Shown piece by piece: positions 16,564 through 29,419 of a DNA stretch of 64,000 bases. The first letter of the stretch is position 1, and each line of letters begins with the position of its first letter. Source of the stretch: Pseudohalioglobus sediminis. Its GTDB lineage: Bacteria > Pseudomonadota > Gammaproteobacteria > Pseudomonadales > Halieaceae. The DNA lies in assembly GCF_008370495.1 (NCBI RefSeq), contig NZ_VTUX01000002.1, positions 496,001 to 560,000 on the forward strand, in the 5' to 3' direction. Below the pieces are notes generated by a model. It was given only the letters and a program-made list of their open reading frames with translations, did not search any database and was not told the DNA's origin. A program made the position numbers and the translations under genes.

Positions 16564-17238
16564 CTAGCGCACCGTGCCGGGTCGCAGGGGCACGAAACGA
16601 ACGGCCTCCACCACGGTGGTCTCGAAGCCTTCATGGGTGCGGTCCACCACATGCAGGTGCTGTTTGTCCCCGCCCACGGGGATCACCAGCCTGCCCCCCG
16701 GGGCCAGTTGCTGCAACAATTCCTCGGGAATGCGCTCGGGTGCGGCGGCGGCGAGGATCCCGTCGAATGGGCCGCGCTCCGGCCAGCCCATGCCGCCGTC
16801 GGCGTGGTTCATGCTGACATTGCGCAACTTGAGCTTGCGCATACGCTGGCGCGCTCTCTGCTGTAGCGGCTTGATGCGCTCCACGCTGTAAACCTCTTCC
16901 ACGAGACGGGCCAGCACCGCGGTCTGGTAGCCAGATCCGGTACCGATCTCCAGCACCCGCTGCGGCGTGCCGTGCTGCAGCAGCAACTCAGTCATCCGCG
17001 CCACGATATAGGGTTGCGACAGTGTCTGCTGAAAGCCGATGGGCAGGGCCACATCCTCGTAGGCACGGTGTGCCATGGCCTCATCGAGGAACAGGTGCCG
17101 GGGCGTCGTACGAATCACGTCGAGAACGCGCTGGTCGCCAATCCCCTGGTCGACCAGGCGCTGTATCAGGCGCTCCCGCGTGCGCTGGGACGTCATCCCG
17201 ATGCCGTTGAGGTCTACCCTGTTCACTGCTGTTACCAC
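16564..17238 (-). CDS. pcm: Protein-L-isoaspartate O-methyltransferase
   Basis: Repairs isoaspartyl damage in ageing proteins by SAM-dependent methylation in the cytosol. The 224-residue frame has the SAM-binding motif [16 protein letters not shown], the preceding [16 protein letters not shown] segment and the C-terminal [11 protein letters not shown] motif, all typical of Pcm. Two starts are possible: GTG at 17238 (used here) or ATG at 17196 in [13 protein letters not shown]. The usual partner surE is not present upstream; only 29 nt separate it from truD. The downstream DUF368 gene begins 4 nt after its stop. Confidence 0.93.
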   Translation of the reverse strand: MVTAVNRVDLNGIGMTSQRTRERLIQRLVDQGIGDQRVLDVIRTTPRHLFLDEAMAHRAYEDVALPIGFQQTLSQPYIVARMTELLLQHGTPQRVLEIGTGSGYQTAVLARLVEEVYSVERIKPLQQRARQRMRKLKLRNVSMNHADGGMGWPERGPFDGILAAAAPERIPEELLQQLAPGGRLVIPVGGDKQHLHVVDRTHEGFETTVVEAVRFVPLRPGTVR

Positions 17239-17267
17239 TCCACAAACATCCCAATCATTGTTCTATT

Positions 17268-18302
17268 TCAGCGCTGCAACTCTCGATAGTGCACAAACTC
17301 CCCCAGCAGCGCCGTCGCATAGCAGCCGGCACCGAGTCGAAATTCAAGTTGCAGGGCGTCATCATCACAAAACTGCCAGCAAAAGTCATCAGGGATCAGC
17401 CGGGTGGCACGCCAGCTGGCTTCCAGGCCCTGTTCGGTAAGAAAATCACCCAGCGCAAGCTCCTCCTTTAGCACACGATGCCAGCGCGCCAGCAGCTCCG
17501 GCGCCACAGGTTCAAGACCGCGCCCCCACAGCGGCAATGCCGGATGCAGGTCAGCATCGGCGCAGCGCCGGGTGATATCGGCATCCGGCTGCGCGCACTG
17601 AAAGTGGCTGCGTGTGCCGGCCAGCATGCAGGTATCACCCGCCACCACGGTGTTCCAGTCGCCGGCTTTCACCCTCTCTGCCAGCAACGCGTTGAACAGG
17701 TGGGCGCGCAGCGCAGACAACATCAGGCTGCGCTTGTTGCGCGAGACCCGACGCGGCCCGGCCTCGGCCCACTGCAGCGCCTGTTGCAAGGTGCTGCCGT
17801 CCCGCCCGAAGCGCTGCGGACCGAAATAGTTGGGCGCGCCCTGCACAGCCAGGGTGTTCAGGCGGGTGGCCACCTGTTCCCTGTCACCCTGCAGTTCGCG
17901 CAGCACCAGCACAAAACGGTTGTGACGGTGCACTCCCCGCTTCAACTTGCGGCGATGGCGCTGCACCCTGATGACTTCGACATCTTCCCCAGACTCCAGC
18001 TCCTGCCAGCGCGGCTCGGTGCGTCCTGCCAGGCGTACGCTGAACCACTGCCGGGTCACCGCATTGCGGTCTTTCATGCCGGAAAAACTGACGTCACGGG
18101 GGTGCACGCCCGCCAGTGAAGATAAGCGCTGCGCGAGTTCAGCCGTGTTGAGGCACCGCTTCTGCAAGAACAGGAAGGCATGTTCGCCATCCCCCTCCGG
18201 CTCGAAACCCAGTTCCTCGTCTACCCGGAAATCTTCCGGTGTGCAGCGCAACAGGGCTGTGCAAACGGGCTCACCCGCTACGGTTGGAGGCCCGGCACTC
18301 AT
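17268..18302 (-). CDS. truD: tRNA pseudouridine(13) synthase TruD
   Basis: Makes pseudouridine-13 in tRNA-Glu. The 344-residue protein contains the catalytic aspartate motif [18 protein letters not shown], the [16 protein letters not shown] basic segment and [15 protein letters not shown], which together are diagnostic. Its start overlaps the ispF stop as ATGA. It belongs to the conserved ftsB-ispD-ispF-truD string. In many gammaproteobacteria surE follows at once, but here pcm does. Confidence 0.95.
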   Translation of the reverse strand: MSAGPPTVAGEPVCTALLRCTPEDFRVDEELGFEPEGDGEHAFLFLQKRCLNTAELAQRLSSLAGVHPRDVSFSGMKDRNAVTRQWFSVRLAGRTEPRWQELESGEDVEVIRVQRHRRKLKRGVHRHNRFVLVLRELQGDREQVATRLNTLAVQGAPNYFGPQRFGRDGSTLQQALQWAEAGPRRVSRNKRSLMLSALRAHLFNALLAERVKAGDWNTVVAGDTCMLAGTRSHFQCAQPDADITRRCADADLHPALPLWGRGLEPVAPELLARWHRVLKEELALGDFLTEQGLEASWRATRLIPDDFCWQFCDDDALQLEFRLGAGCYATALLGEFVHYRELQR

Positions 18303-18778
18303 GGGTCGACACGTTGCAGCAACACCACGGCGTGAGCGGCGATCCCCTCTTCACGGCCGGCAAAGCCCAGTTTTTCCGTGGTGGTGGCCTTGATGTTGAC
18401 CTGTTCGACACCCACCTCGAGATCGCTGGCCAGGTTGGCGCACATCGCCGCGATATGGGCAGCCATGCGCGGCGCCTGTGCGACCAGGGTCGCATCCAGG
18501 TTGCACAGCGCATACCCCCTGTCGCGCACCCGCTGCACCACTTTGCGCAACAGTATGCGGCTGTCGATGTCGGCATTCTGCGGGTCGGTATCGGGGAAAT
18601 GCGTGCCAATATCTCCCGCGGCAACAGCGCCCAACAAGGCATCGCAGATCGCATGAATCAGGACGTCGCCATCGGAATGGGCTACCAGACCGCTGTGGTG
18701 CGCAATACGCTCTCCGCCCAGAATCACGTGGTCGCCCGGGCCGCAGCGATGGACATCGTAGCCGTGACCGATACGCAT
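18299..18778 (-). CDS. ispF: 2-C-methyl-D-erythritol 2,4-cyclodiphosphate synthase
   Basis: Fifth step of the non-mevalonate isoprenoid pathway, forming MEcPP. The start [11 protein letters not shown] is the classic N-terminus with Asp/His zinc ligands. [27 protein letters not shown] and the C-terminal [22 protein letters not shown] motifs are intact in 159 residues, the normal size. A longer frame to 18814 overlaps ispD and was rejected. It lies 5 nt after the ispD stop and overlaps truD by four bases, indicating a tight operon. Confidence 0.96.
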   Translation of the reverse strand: MRIGHGYDVHRCGPGDHVILGGERIAHHSGLVAHSDGDVLIHAICDALLGAVAAGDIGTHFPDTDPQNADIDSRILLRKVVQRVRDRGYALCNLDATLVAQAPRMAAHIAAMCANLASDLEVGVEQVNIKATTTEKLGFAGREEGIAAHAVVLLQRVDP

Positions 18779-18783
18779 TTGCA

Positions 18784-19479
18784 TCAGTGTTCTCCTTGCC
18801 GTGACAGATACCACTCAGCCAGCTGTAAATCTTCAGGCACCGTCACCTTCAGGTTGCTTGCAGCCCCGGGTACCAGATGCACCGGATAACCCGCGTGTTC
18901 CATCGCCGAGGCCTCGTCGGTGACTGTCGCACCAGCTGCCTGCGCTGACTCCAGGGCGTCGAGCAGTTCACCCAGGCGGAACATCTGCGGTGTCTGCGCG
19001 CGCCACAAGCGGTTGCGATCGAGCGTACGCAAGGCTTTGCCCTGGGCGTCCGCGAGCTTGACTGTATCGACGACTGGCAGCGCCAGGATGGCGCCTTCAC
19101 CCTGCGTCAGGACCACATCCACCAGCCGCATGACGTCGTCCTGCTGCAGGCAGGGGCGCGCGGCATCGTGGACCAGCACCCAGTCGTCGCGGGTTCCCGG
19201 CACCGCCCGCAGCGCCGCTTGCACTGAATCGACGCGCTCAGCGCCGCCTGCCACGGTATTGACCCTGGCGTCGCCAAGAATGTCGAGGCCGGCCGCAGTC
19301 GTGTCCTCGGGATGCAGCGCCAGCGTCACCGATTGCATGCCGGGCACGCGCAGCATGGCGTGCAGGCTGTGTTCAAGCAGGGTGCGGCCGAGCAGGCGGA
19401 GGTATTGCTTGGGTATCTCGCTACCCATGCGTGTGCCGATACCGGCGGCCGGAATCACCCCGTGAAGTACCCTGCTCAC
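18784..19479 (-). CDS. ispD: 2-C-methyl-D-erythritol 4-phosphate cytidylyltransferase
   Basis: Third step of the MEP isoprenoid pathway, joining CTP and MEP. The 231-residue protein has the nucleotide-binding [19 protein letters not shown] motif, the [10 protein letters not shown] motif and the C-terminal [11 protein letters not shown] region. The start is GTG and overlaps the ftsB stop as GTGA, showing translational coupling. It is adjacent to ispF, as in most gammaproteobacteria. Confidence 0.95.
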   Translation of the reverse strand: MSRVLHGVIPAAGIGTRMGSEIPKQYLRLLGRTLLEHSLHAMLRVPGMQSVTLALHPEDTTAAGLDILGDARVNTVAGGAERVDSVQAALRAVPGTRDDWVLVHDAARPCLQQDDVMRLVDVVLTQGEGAILALPVVDTVKLADAQGKALRTLDRNRLWRAQTPQMFRLGELLDALESAQAAGATVTDEASAMEHAGYPVHLVPGAASNLKVTVPEDLQLAEWYLSRQGEH

Positions 19480-19781
19480 TGCTGCGCACCCTGTTTTTCA
19501 GCCGCGGATTCAGCCGGTTCCACCTGGTAGAAAGTCTCTCCCTCACGCACCAGGTTCAACTGCTCCCGGGCACGTTGCTCGATGCCTGCCTTGCCGCTCT
19601 GCAGCTCCAGTACTTCGCGCTCGAGTACGGCGTTGCGGGCACGCAACTGCTCATTGATGCGGTTGAAATCGTCCAGTTGCTGGCGCAGGCGGTGCTGCTC
19701 GGCAATACTGCCCTCGGCTATCCACAGGCGATACTGCAGTACCACCAGTAAAAACAGCAGAATGCCGAGCAGCCAGCGCAA
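19476..19781 (-). CDS. ftsB: Cell division protein FtsB
   Basis: A bitopic divisome protein that forms a complex with FtsL and FtsQ. The 101-residue product has one N-terminal membrane helix (LLGILLFLLVVLQYRLW), then a coiled coil (about residues 28-70, EQHRLRQQLDDFNRINEQLRA) and a short periplasmic tail ending in VREGETFYQV, all typical. The start is TTG with no strong ribosome site. It follows eno by 19 nt and overlaps ispD by four bases, matching the conserved eno-ftsB-ispD order. Confidence 0.93.
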   Translation of the reverse strand: MRWLLGILLFLLVVLQYRLWIAEGSIAEQHRLRQQLDDFNRINEQLRARNAVLEREVLELQSGKAGIEQRAREQLNLVREGETFYQVEPAESAAEKQGAQQ

Positions 19782-19800
19782 GAGCTAGGGCCTGTTCATA

Positions 19801-21973
<2,173 letters not shown>

Positions 21974-21988
21974 TTAACCGGAGGCGGT

Positions 21989-23635
<1,647 letters not shown>

Positions 23636-23745
23636 TTAACTACGCTGTATTTCCGGACACACAGCCCTTCCACACCGCTCTCTGCGGAGCGCTGGAAATG
23701 CTGCAAAAAGATGGGACGACAGATTAGCAGAAAGGCGCTGGCAGC

Positions 23746-25101
23746 TCAATCAAATCCGTCATTGACCGCGGGCTCCCAGACCAGCTGCCACGGCGCTTCG
23801 GCCTCTTCACCCTGTTCACCCCAGCGTGAACTGTGGCAGGGCCACAACCCACCCACGGCAAGCAGTTGATTCTCCAGGTACAGCAACGGCACGCGCTCGC
23901 GCCACCAGGGCGGTATGGCCTCCTCCTGCAGCCACTTTTTCAGGCTGGCGCTGCGCCGTCCGCCTGCGGAGCGGGCCCTTTCGCCGCCACGGCGCCAGCG
24001 TATTTCGGTCTCCTCGTCCGCCGCCAGCCAGATACCTGGCCCGGCACAGCGCTGCAGGGAAACCTCACCAACGCCCTCTATCTGCCGGGTTTCCCCTGGC
24101 GCCAGGGTGAGCACCTCTTCCGGCTCACTGTCGCGTCGCGGCAGCAGATATATCGCATCGCGATAACGCTGCAGGCAATAACTACCGGTGTCCAGCAGCG
24201 GCTGTCCGCTGCGGGCGGCCTTGCGCAACTGGCGCAGGAATTCCTGCAACTGGGCGCTGTCAGGGGCTTGCATGCCACCCCGCTTCAACCATGCGCGAAT
24301 CAGCTGGGCGGCATACTGGTCGTCAGCGTCCTGCAAAAATGCCAGATTCAGGCCCGGGTCGCCCAGCACACTGAAACAGGTCTCGGGTAAATCGAGCGCC
24401 TGCTCGAGCGCAACGGCGGCGCCAGCGAGGTGCTCGCTGGCTCTGATCACCGTTTTGCGATAGCCAGGCCAACGCTTCGCCAGCAGCGGTAACACTTCCC
24501 TGCGCAGGAAATTGCGGTCGATCGCGGTGTCCTCGTTGGAGGGATCATCGATATAGCGCAGGCCGCTGCTGTCGACATGGTGCTGCAGCTGCGCTCGGGT
24601 ACAATCCAGCAAGGGACGACTGAGAATTCCGCGCCCCAGCTCTCGCTGGCGCGGCATCGCACCCAGGCCGTCGACGCCAGCCCCGCGCAACAGGCGCAGG
24701 AAAAAGGTTTCTACCTGGTCATCCAGGTGCTGGCCCAGGAACAGCACGTGGCCCTCCTCCAGTTGCTGTTCAAACAGCGCGTAACGCGCCTCCCGGGCGG
24801 CCGCCTCACTGCCTTTACCCGCAGGTTCCACCGCGGCGGACAAGGCCAGGAAGGGAATATCGAGAAAGCGACAGATCCACGCGCAGTGGTTTTCCCACTC
24901 GGACGCAGAGGCCTGCAGGCCGTGGTTGATATGCAATGCAGTAAGCGGTGGCGGATCGGGCTGCGCCTTGCGCCAGCTGTTAACCAGGTGCAGTAAGGCT
25001 GTCGAGTCCACGCCGCCGCTAAAGCCGACCCACCATTGCGGTGCCGCGGCGTGCTCAGCAAGCGCCGCGGCGAGGTGTTTACGGTTTATCCCGCCGGGCA
25101 T
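23746..25101 (-). CDS. tilS: tRNA(Ile)-lysidine synthase
   Basis: Modifies C34 of the minor tRNA-Ile(CAU) to lysidine, an essential decoding step. The 451-residue protein has the PP-loop ATP-pyrophosphatase motif GFSGGVDSTALLHL and the follow-up ALHINHGLQA, GQHLDDQVETFFLRLLRGAG and SRPLL motifs, then the long C-terminal TilS substrate domains. It lies downstream of accA, a common arrangement. Confidence 0.95.
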   Translation of the reverse strand: MPGGINRKHLAAALAEHAAAPQWWVGFSGGVDSTALLHLVNSWRKAQPDPPPLTALHINHGLQASASEWENHCAWICRFLDIPFLALSAAVEPAGKGSEAAAREARYALFEQQLEEGHVLFLGQHLDDQVETFFLRLLRGAGVDGLGAMPRQRELGRGILSRPLLDCTRAQLQHHVDSSGLRYIDDPSNEDTAIDRNFLRREVLPLLAKRWPGYRKTVIRASEHLAGAAVALEQALDLPETCFSVLGDPGLNLAFLQDADDQYAAQLIRAWLKRGGMQAPDSAQLQEFLRQLRKAARSGQPLLDTGSYCLQRYRDAIYLLPRRDSEPEEVLTLAPGETRQIEGVGEVSLQRCAGPGIWLAADEETEIRWRRGGERARSAGGRRSASLKKWLQEEAIPPWWRERVPLLYLENQLLAVGGLWPCHSSRWGEQGEEAEAPWQLVWEPAVNDGFD

Positions 25102-25125
25102 CGCTCACTCCGGGGCACCGTGAAC

Positions 25126-26073
25126 TCAGTTGCCGTAGGAGAGCAGCCGCTGGTAGCGCTGGTCCAGCAGTTCTTCCAGGGCTAGCTGCCGGAGTACGTC
25201 CAATTGCTCGGTAAGGTGGGCCTTGATACGCTCGGACATGAGGTCCACATCGCGATGCGCGCCACCCAGCGGCTCGGGGATGGTGGCATCGACGATGCCG
25301 AGGTCCTGCAGCACCGAGGACGTCACACCCATCGCCTCGGCGGCATCGGGCGCATTGGCCGAATCTTTCCAGATAATATTGGCGCAGCCCTCAGGGGAAA
25401 TCACGAAGTAGGTGGAATACTGCAGCATCGCCAGGTGATCCCCCACGCCGATGCCCAGGGCACCACCGGAGCTGCCTTCGCCAATGACGATACAGATAAC
25501 CGGCGTTTTCAGGCGCGACATCACGGCCAGGTTCTGGGCAATGGACTCGCTGATACCGCGCTCCTCGGAATCGATACCGGGATAGGCCCCGGGCGTATCG
25601 ATAAGGGTAATCACCGGCAGCTTGAATCGTTCCGCCATCTCCATCAGCCGCAGGGCCTTGCGGTAGCCCTCGGGCTTGGGCATGCCAAAATTGCGCATCA
25701 CCTTGTCTTTGACCGCGCGTCCTTTTTCCTGGCCGATCACCATCACCGGCTCACCGTTGAGGCGCGCTATGCCGCCGACAATGGCGTTGTCGTCACCGAA
25801 ATGCCGGTCACCATGCAGTTCATCGAACTCAGTGAATATCCGCGGAATGTAATCCATGCTGTAGGGGCGCAGAGGGTGTCTCGCGACCTTGACGATGTCC
25901 CAGGAACTGAGATTGGAGTAGATTTTCTCCGTCAGCTTGGTGCTTTTCTGCTTGAGCGTCTCGATTTCTTCACTGATGTTGAGCTCGTTATCCGAGCCGA
26001 CATGCTGTAGCTCCTCGATCTTCACCTCGAGTTCAGCGATCGGTTGTTCGAAATCCAGGTAGTTGGGGTTCAT
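25126..26073 (-). CDS. accA: Acetyl-CoA carboxylase carboxyltransferase subunit alpha
   Basis: The alpha half of the carboxyltransferase that makes malonyl-CoA, working with AccD. The 315-residue product begins [19 protein letters not shown], the canonical N-terminus. [34 protein letters not shown] and [17 protein letters not shown] match the crotonase-like catalytic core. A longer frame to 26118 adds residues not found in the family. It is followed by tilS after 24 nt. Confidence 0.96.
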   Translation of the reverse strand: MNPNYLDFEQPIAELEVKIEELQHVGSDNELNISEEIETLKQKSTKLTEKIYSNLSSWDIVKVARHPLRPYSMDYIPRIFTEFDELHGDRHFGDDNAIVGGIARLNGEPVMVIGQEKGRAVKDKVMRNFGMPKPEGYRKALRLMEMAERFKLPVITLIDTPGAYPGIDSEERGISESIAQNLAVMSRLKTPVICIVIGEGSSGGALGIGVGDHLAMLQYSTYFVISPEGCANIIWKDSANAPDAAEAMGVTSSVLQDLGIVDATIPEPLGGAHRDVDLMSERIKAHLTEQLDVLRQLALEELLDQRYQRLLSYGN

Positions 26074-26192
26074 TGCTGCGGGGACCCTGCTGTTATTGAT
26101 GGCGCCCAGTGTAACCAATAAACGGCAGGCGGACCATGCCGGGGCCCCTGTCGGCGGCGGACCAGCGAACCGCGGCGCGTGGCACCCCGCCC

Positions 26193-26849
26193 CTACCCCG
26201 CCAGGTAGAGGCGCACATCGCGAAACTCCGCCGATTCATCGAGGTCCGGCAGCGTACAACTCTCGCGGCGGTCTATCTGCCTGTAGGGGGGATGATCGAA
26301 GTGCTTCACGCGGGAGTCGGCGATCAGCACCTGCGGGGCGCGCTCGACAAAGCGCTGCAGCCAGCAAAAATTCTCCCTGTCATACAGCACATCGGCGACG
26401 ATGATCATGTCGATCTCGCCCTGCACGGCAAAGAAATCATCTGCGTATTGCAGCGTAACGCCGTTCAGCTCCGCATTAAGGCGCGTCGCCTCCAGCGCCA
26501 ACGGGTCGATATCACAGGCGATCACCTCGCGTGCTCCGGCCAGTGCCGCCGCCACAGCGACCACGCCGGAACCGCAGCCAAAATCCAGCACGCGCTTGTT
26601 GCGCACACGCTCAGGCCGGGTCAGCAGGTAACGCGCCAGCACCTGGCCGGAGGCCCAGCAGAACACCCAGTAAAGTGGGTTATCCATTACCCGTTGCATC
26701 ACCTCGGAGGTGAGGTCCCCCTGCGGGTAGTCCGCGGATAACAGCAGCAGTTCCAGCTGTGGCGTCTCCGGCAGGGCCATTACCTCCAGGCGGGCGCCGG
26801 GCAGGATGGCCCGCAGGCGGGCTTGCAGTTGTTCATGGCAGAGAGACAT
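26193..26849 (-). CDS. Class I SAM-dependent methyltransferase (ETFB-KMT/PrmA-like)
   Basis: A 218-residue Rossmann methyltransferase with SAM motif [20 protein letters not shown], the acidic motif [20 protein letters not shown] and post-motif [12 protein letters not shown]. The D-x-x-Y motif (DVLYD) is typical of protein-lysine methyltransferases of the ETFB-lysine/METTL20 group, while small-molecule or ribosomal-protein targets remain possible. It is divergent from the pseudouridine synthase gene across 52 bp that must contain both promoters. Confidence 0.75.
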   Translation of the reverse strand: MSLCHEQLQARLRAILPGARLEVMALPETPQLELLLLSADYPQGDLTSEVMQRVMDNPLYWVFCWASGQVLARYLLTRPERVRNKRVLDFGCGSGVVAVAAALAGAREVIACDIDPLALEATRLNAELNGVTLQYADDFFAVQGEIDMIIVADVLYDRENFCWLQRFVERAPQVLIADSRVKHFDHPPYRQIDRRESCTLPDLDESAEFRDVRLYLAG

Positions 26850-26901
26850 GGCCGGGCATTATACGCTTGTTATCTTTCCCGCTGCGCTTACACTAGCCGC
26901 C

Positions 26902-27564
26902 ATGCCAGATCAGCCACCCTACCTAGTGCCCCACAGCAAGGAAGCCATTCGTATCCTGTACCGGGACGATGACCTGTTGCTGGTGCGCAAGCCCGACCTG
27001 TTGCTGTCCATACCCGGCCGCCATCCCCTGAACAAGGATTGCCTGATTACTCGCCTGCAGCAGCGCTATCCGAGCGCCAGCATCGTCCACCGGCTGGACC
27101 TCGACACCTCCGGCATCATGGTCATCCCGTTGAACAAGCCGAGCCACGCCCATATCAGTCGGCAGTTCCAGGAACGCCGGGTTGCCAAGAGCTATCACGC
27201 CGTGGTCTATGGTGTGGTGGCTGCGGACTCAGGAGAAGTGGAACTGCCGATCCGCTGCGACTGGGAAAACCGGCCGCTGCAGATGATTGATCATGAACGC
27301 GGCAAGTACGCGCTGACACGCTACACCGTGCTCTCGCGTGAGCACGACCGAACGCGACTGCTGCTGCAACCGGTCACGGGGCGCTCGCACCAGTTGCGTA
27401 TTCATATGCGGGAACTTGGGCACCCGATACTTGGCTGCGACATGTATGCGCACGAGGAAGCGCTGGCCATGGCGGACCGCCTGCTGCTGCACGCCACCAC
27501 CCTGGGCTTTGAGCATCCCACCACGGGGGAATGGCTGAGCGGGGAATGTCCGCCGGACTTCTAG
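26902..27564 (+). CDS. RluA-family pseudouridine synthase
   Basis: A 220-residue RNA pseudouridine synthase with the catalytic aspartate motif IVHRLDLDTSGIMVIP and the C-terminal TGRSHQLRIHMRELGHPILGCDMYA motif. It lacks an N-terminal S4 domain, as in RluA itself, which modifies 23S rRNA U746 and tRNA U32. RluA is therefore the nearest match by size. The start MPDQPPYLVPH was taken over a frame open from 26806, since the earlier part reads back through the divergent gene. It converges on the copper permease gene across a structured intergenic element. Confidence 0.85.
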   Translation: MPDQPPYLVPHSKEAIRILYRDDDLLLVRKPDLLLSIPGRHPLNKDCLITRLQQRYPSASIVHRLDLDTSGIMVIPLNKPSHAHISRQFQERRVAKSYHAVVYGVVAADSGEVELPIRCDWENRPLQMIDHERGKYALTRYTVLSREHDRTRLLLQPVTGRSHQLRIHMRELGHPILGCDMYAHEEALAMADRLLLHATTLGFEHPTTGEWLSGECPPDF

Positions 27565-27617
27565 GCGAACCTGAACGGCGATTGCTTTCTGGGCGGCGCA
27601 GAACGATCCGGTGGCTA

Positions 27618-27737
27618 GGGCTGGGGCGCGGGGGATTCTCTCCAGCGACGTCGGCGGCCAGGGACGGCCGCCGTCGAGCCTGACACGGACGTCTGCTTTT
27701 TGGCGTTCGCAGGAGGGAATCCCCCGCGCCCCAGCCC
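27618..27737. repeat. 120-bp element bounded by 26-bp inverted repeats with internal hairpin
   Basis: The outer arms (27618-27643 and 27712-27737) are inverted copies with one mismatch; the outermost 21 bp match perfectly, starting GGGCTGGGGCGCGGGGG on the left. Inside is a second dyad, CGGCGGCC (27652-27659) and GGCCGCCG (27666-27673), with a 6-bp loop. The element sits alone between two convergent genes. It could be a bidirectional terminator, a small non-autonomous transposable element or an attenuating RNA structure. No transposase is nearby. The remainder of 27565-27788 shows nothing else. Confidence 0.7.
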
Positions 27738-27788
27738 GATTAGCGTGCACCAAACATCGCATCGCGGGGCCAACCGCACCCGGGACTC

Positions 27789-28952
27789 CTAAAACTGATT
27801 CAACACAAAACCGATCACCATGACCTGTGGCACGGTAACCAGCGGCAGGAACAGGGCGATTTTCCAGGACCGCGTGGTATCACGGATCGACATCACCTCG
27901 GTGTAGTCCGTGGCCACGCCCGCCATCAGGAAGGTAAACGCGTTGCCCGGGGCGTTGGCACGATTCATCAGGTCAGCGGCGATGGGCGTGGAGCCCTCCG
28001 AGCACACTTCGATGATAGTGGTGGCCAGCAGGGTCAACCAAAGGCCGGCAAAGGTGGCACCGAACCAGGCGGCAAAAGCGTCCTCAGGCACCAGGGCACG
28101 GATCAGGCCGGCAAGGATCAGGCCAAACAGCGACCAGCGGATAACCACTCTCGAGCCGATAAAACCCTCACGCAAAATGTCGGACGTGCCGCTGGCGGAA
28201 AAGCGCATGGACTGTCTGAGTTCGCGCCACATGTCTCCCAGCGGACGCTCCTCCCCCAACTCGTCGCGCCAGGGGTTGCCCGGCAGGGTACCGCGCGCTT
28301 CCAGGGCATTGAAGACCAGCCCGGTGATAATACCTATCACCAGTGAAAGTAGAATGAACAGCAAGGTCCAGCCGACACCGATCAAGCCAAACAGGATCAG
28401 CGTAAGCGAAAACGAGTTCCACGGACTGGCCAACAGGAACGCCATCACCTGGCCGACGCTGGCACCGCGTTCATACAGCTTCATGCCCACGGCGAGGATC
28501 CCGTGGCTACAGAGATCGAGAAACACCCCGGCCATTGTGGCGCGGAACAGTCCCGAGAGCCCGCCGTCGCGGCCGAGCACGCCCATCACCAGCTCGCGCG
28601 GTATACGACTGAGTAAGCCGACAAATACGATACCGAGGGCAATACCCCACCACATGGCATTGAACAACTCGAACACGCCACCGGTGAATGTGCTGACTGC
28701 GCTGCCGTGCTGGTGGGGCAGGAAAGCGCCCATGGGATAGGCGATAGCCACGATGACCAGACACGTCCAGAAAAAGTAGTCCCGGCGGGCGGGCGTTTCA
28801 CAACAGCTGTCAGCGGCGGCGTCGTCATGGCAACTGGCCGCCGGCCGTGCATCGCCGTCACAGCAGCCACCGGACGCTGCCGGCTGCGCTTTGGTAGCCG
28901 TGGGTTCGCTAGCGTGGCAGCAGGTTGATTCTCCCTGGGTCCCGGTGCTCAT
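27789..28952 (-). CDS. SO_0444-family Cu/Zn efflux permease
   Basis: A 387-residue inner-membrane permease of the SO_0444/ArsP-like (DUF318) family, linked to copper and zinc export. The first 52 residues hold seven cysteines, mostly in CC pairs (11-12, 30-31, 50-51 plus Cys41), with His and Asp, a likely metal-sensing or chaperoning tail. Two repeated five-helix halves follow, each with a Gly/Ser-Pro-rich core (DLCSHGILAVGMKLYERGAS and EVCSEGSTPIAADLMNRA). Its ATG overlaps the stop of the CueR-type regulator as ATGA, so both are driven by the CueR promoter. Arsenite is an alternative substrate of the wider family, but the regulator favours Cu(I). Confidence 0.85.
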   Translation of the reverse strand: MSTGTQGESTCCHASEPTATKAQPAASGGCCDGDARPAASCHDDAAADSCCETPARRDYFFWTCLVIVAIAYPMGAFLPHQHGSAVSTFTGGVFELFNAMWWGIALGIVFVGLLSRIPRELVMGVLGRDGGLSGLFRATMAGVFLDLCSHGILAVGMKLYERGASVGQVMAFLLASPWNSFSLTLILFGLIGVGWTLLFILLSLVIGIITGLVFNALEARGTLPGNPWRDELGEERPLGDMWRELRQSMRFSASGTSDILREGFIGSRVVIRWSLFGLILAGLIRALVPEDAFAAWFGATFAGLWLTLLATTIIEVCSEGSTPIAADLMNRANAPGNAFTFLMAGVATDYTEVMSIRDTTRSWKIALFLPLVTVPQVMVIGFVLNQF

Positions 28953-29353
28953 TGCGCACCCTCCCGGCTGCCGGCCAGGTCATCGAGAATGGCGCACTCG
29001 GGGCCTTCGTCACCGTGACAACGGCTGGCCATATCCTGCAGCACCTGCTGCATTGCCTGCAACGAATCGATGCGTTCCTGCAATTGTGCGCTTTTCTCCA
29101 GCACCAGCGAGCGCGCATGCCGACTCTGGCGCGCGCTGTCCCGGTGCAGTTCAAGCAACTGACGGCATTCGTCCAGGTCAAAACCGACGTCGCGAGCGCG
29201 CGCCAGAAACTGCAGTTCTTCCACCGCGGCCTGGCCATACTGCCGGTAGCCGTTGGCGCCGCGCGTGGCCTGCGCGATCAAACCGATCTCTTCGTAATAG
29301 CGAATGGTCTTGCTGCTGAGCCCGCTGCGCCGGGCCGCTTCGGAAATGTTCAT
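28949..29353 (-). CDS. cueR: MerR-family copper-responsive regulator (CueR-like)
   Basis: A 134-residue MerR activator. It has the N-terminal winged helix-turn-helix (MNISEAARRSGLSSKTIRYYEEIGL), a dimerisation coiled coil and a metal-binding loop CHGDEGPEC, whose Cys112 and Cys120 match the positions and CX7C spacing of E. coli CueR, known for Cu(I), Ag(I) and Au(I). AGGAGG lies 6 nt upstream of the ATG. A perfect CueR operator with a 19-bp promoter spacer lies just upstream, implying autoregulation and activation of the coupled permease gene. Confidence 0.92.
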   Translation of the reverse strand: MNISEAARRSGLSSKTIRYYEEIGLIAQATRGANGYRQYGQAAVEELQFLARARDVGFDLDECRQLLELHRDSARQSRHARSLVLEKSAQLQERIDSLQAMQQVLQDMASRCHGDEGPECAILDDLAGSREGAQ

Positions 29354-29379
29354 AGCTGCCTCCTTTGCCTCATGCCCTC

Positions 29380-29410
29380 AATGTAAACCTTCCAGTGACT
29401 GGAAGGTCAA
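29380..29410 (-). promoter_or_regulatory. CueR-type promoter with MerR-family 19-bp spacer
   Basis: On the minus strand, TTGACC (-35) is separated by exactly 19 bp from TACATT (-10). The spacer contains the dyad ACCTTCC-N7-GGAAGGT (29387-29407), which is the known CueR consensus. The over-long spacer is the hallmark of MerR promoters that need DNA distortion for activation. It lies 27 bp before the regulator start. Confidence 0.93.
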
Positions 29411-29419
29411 GACCCGTTT

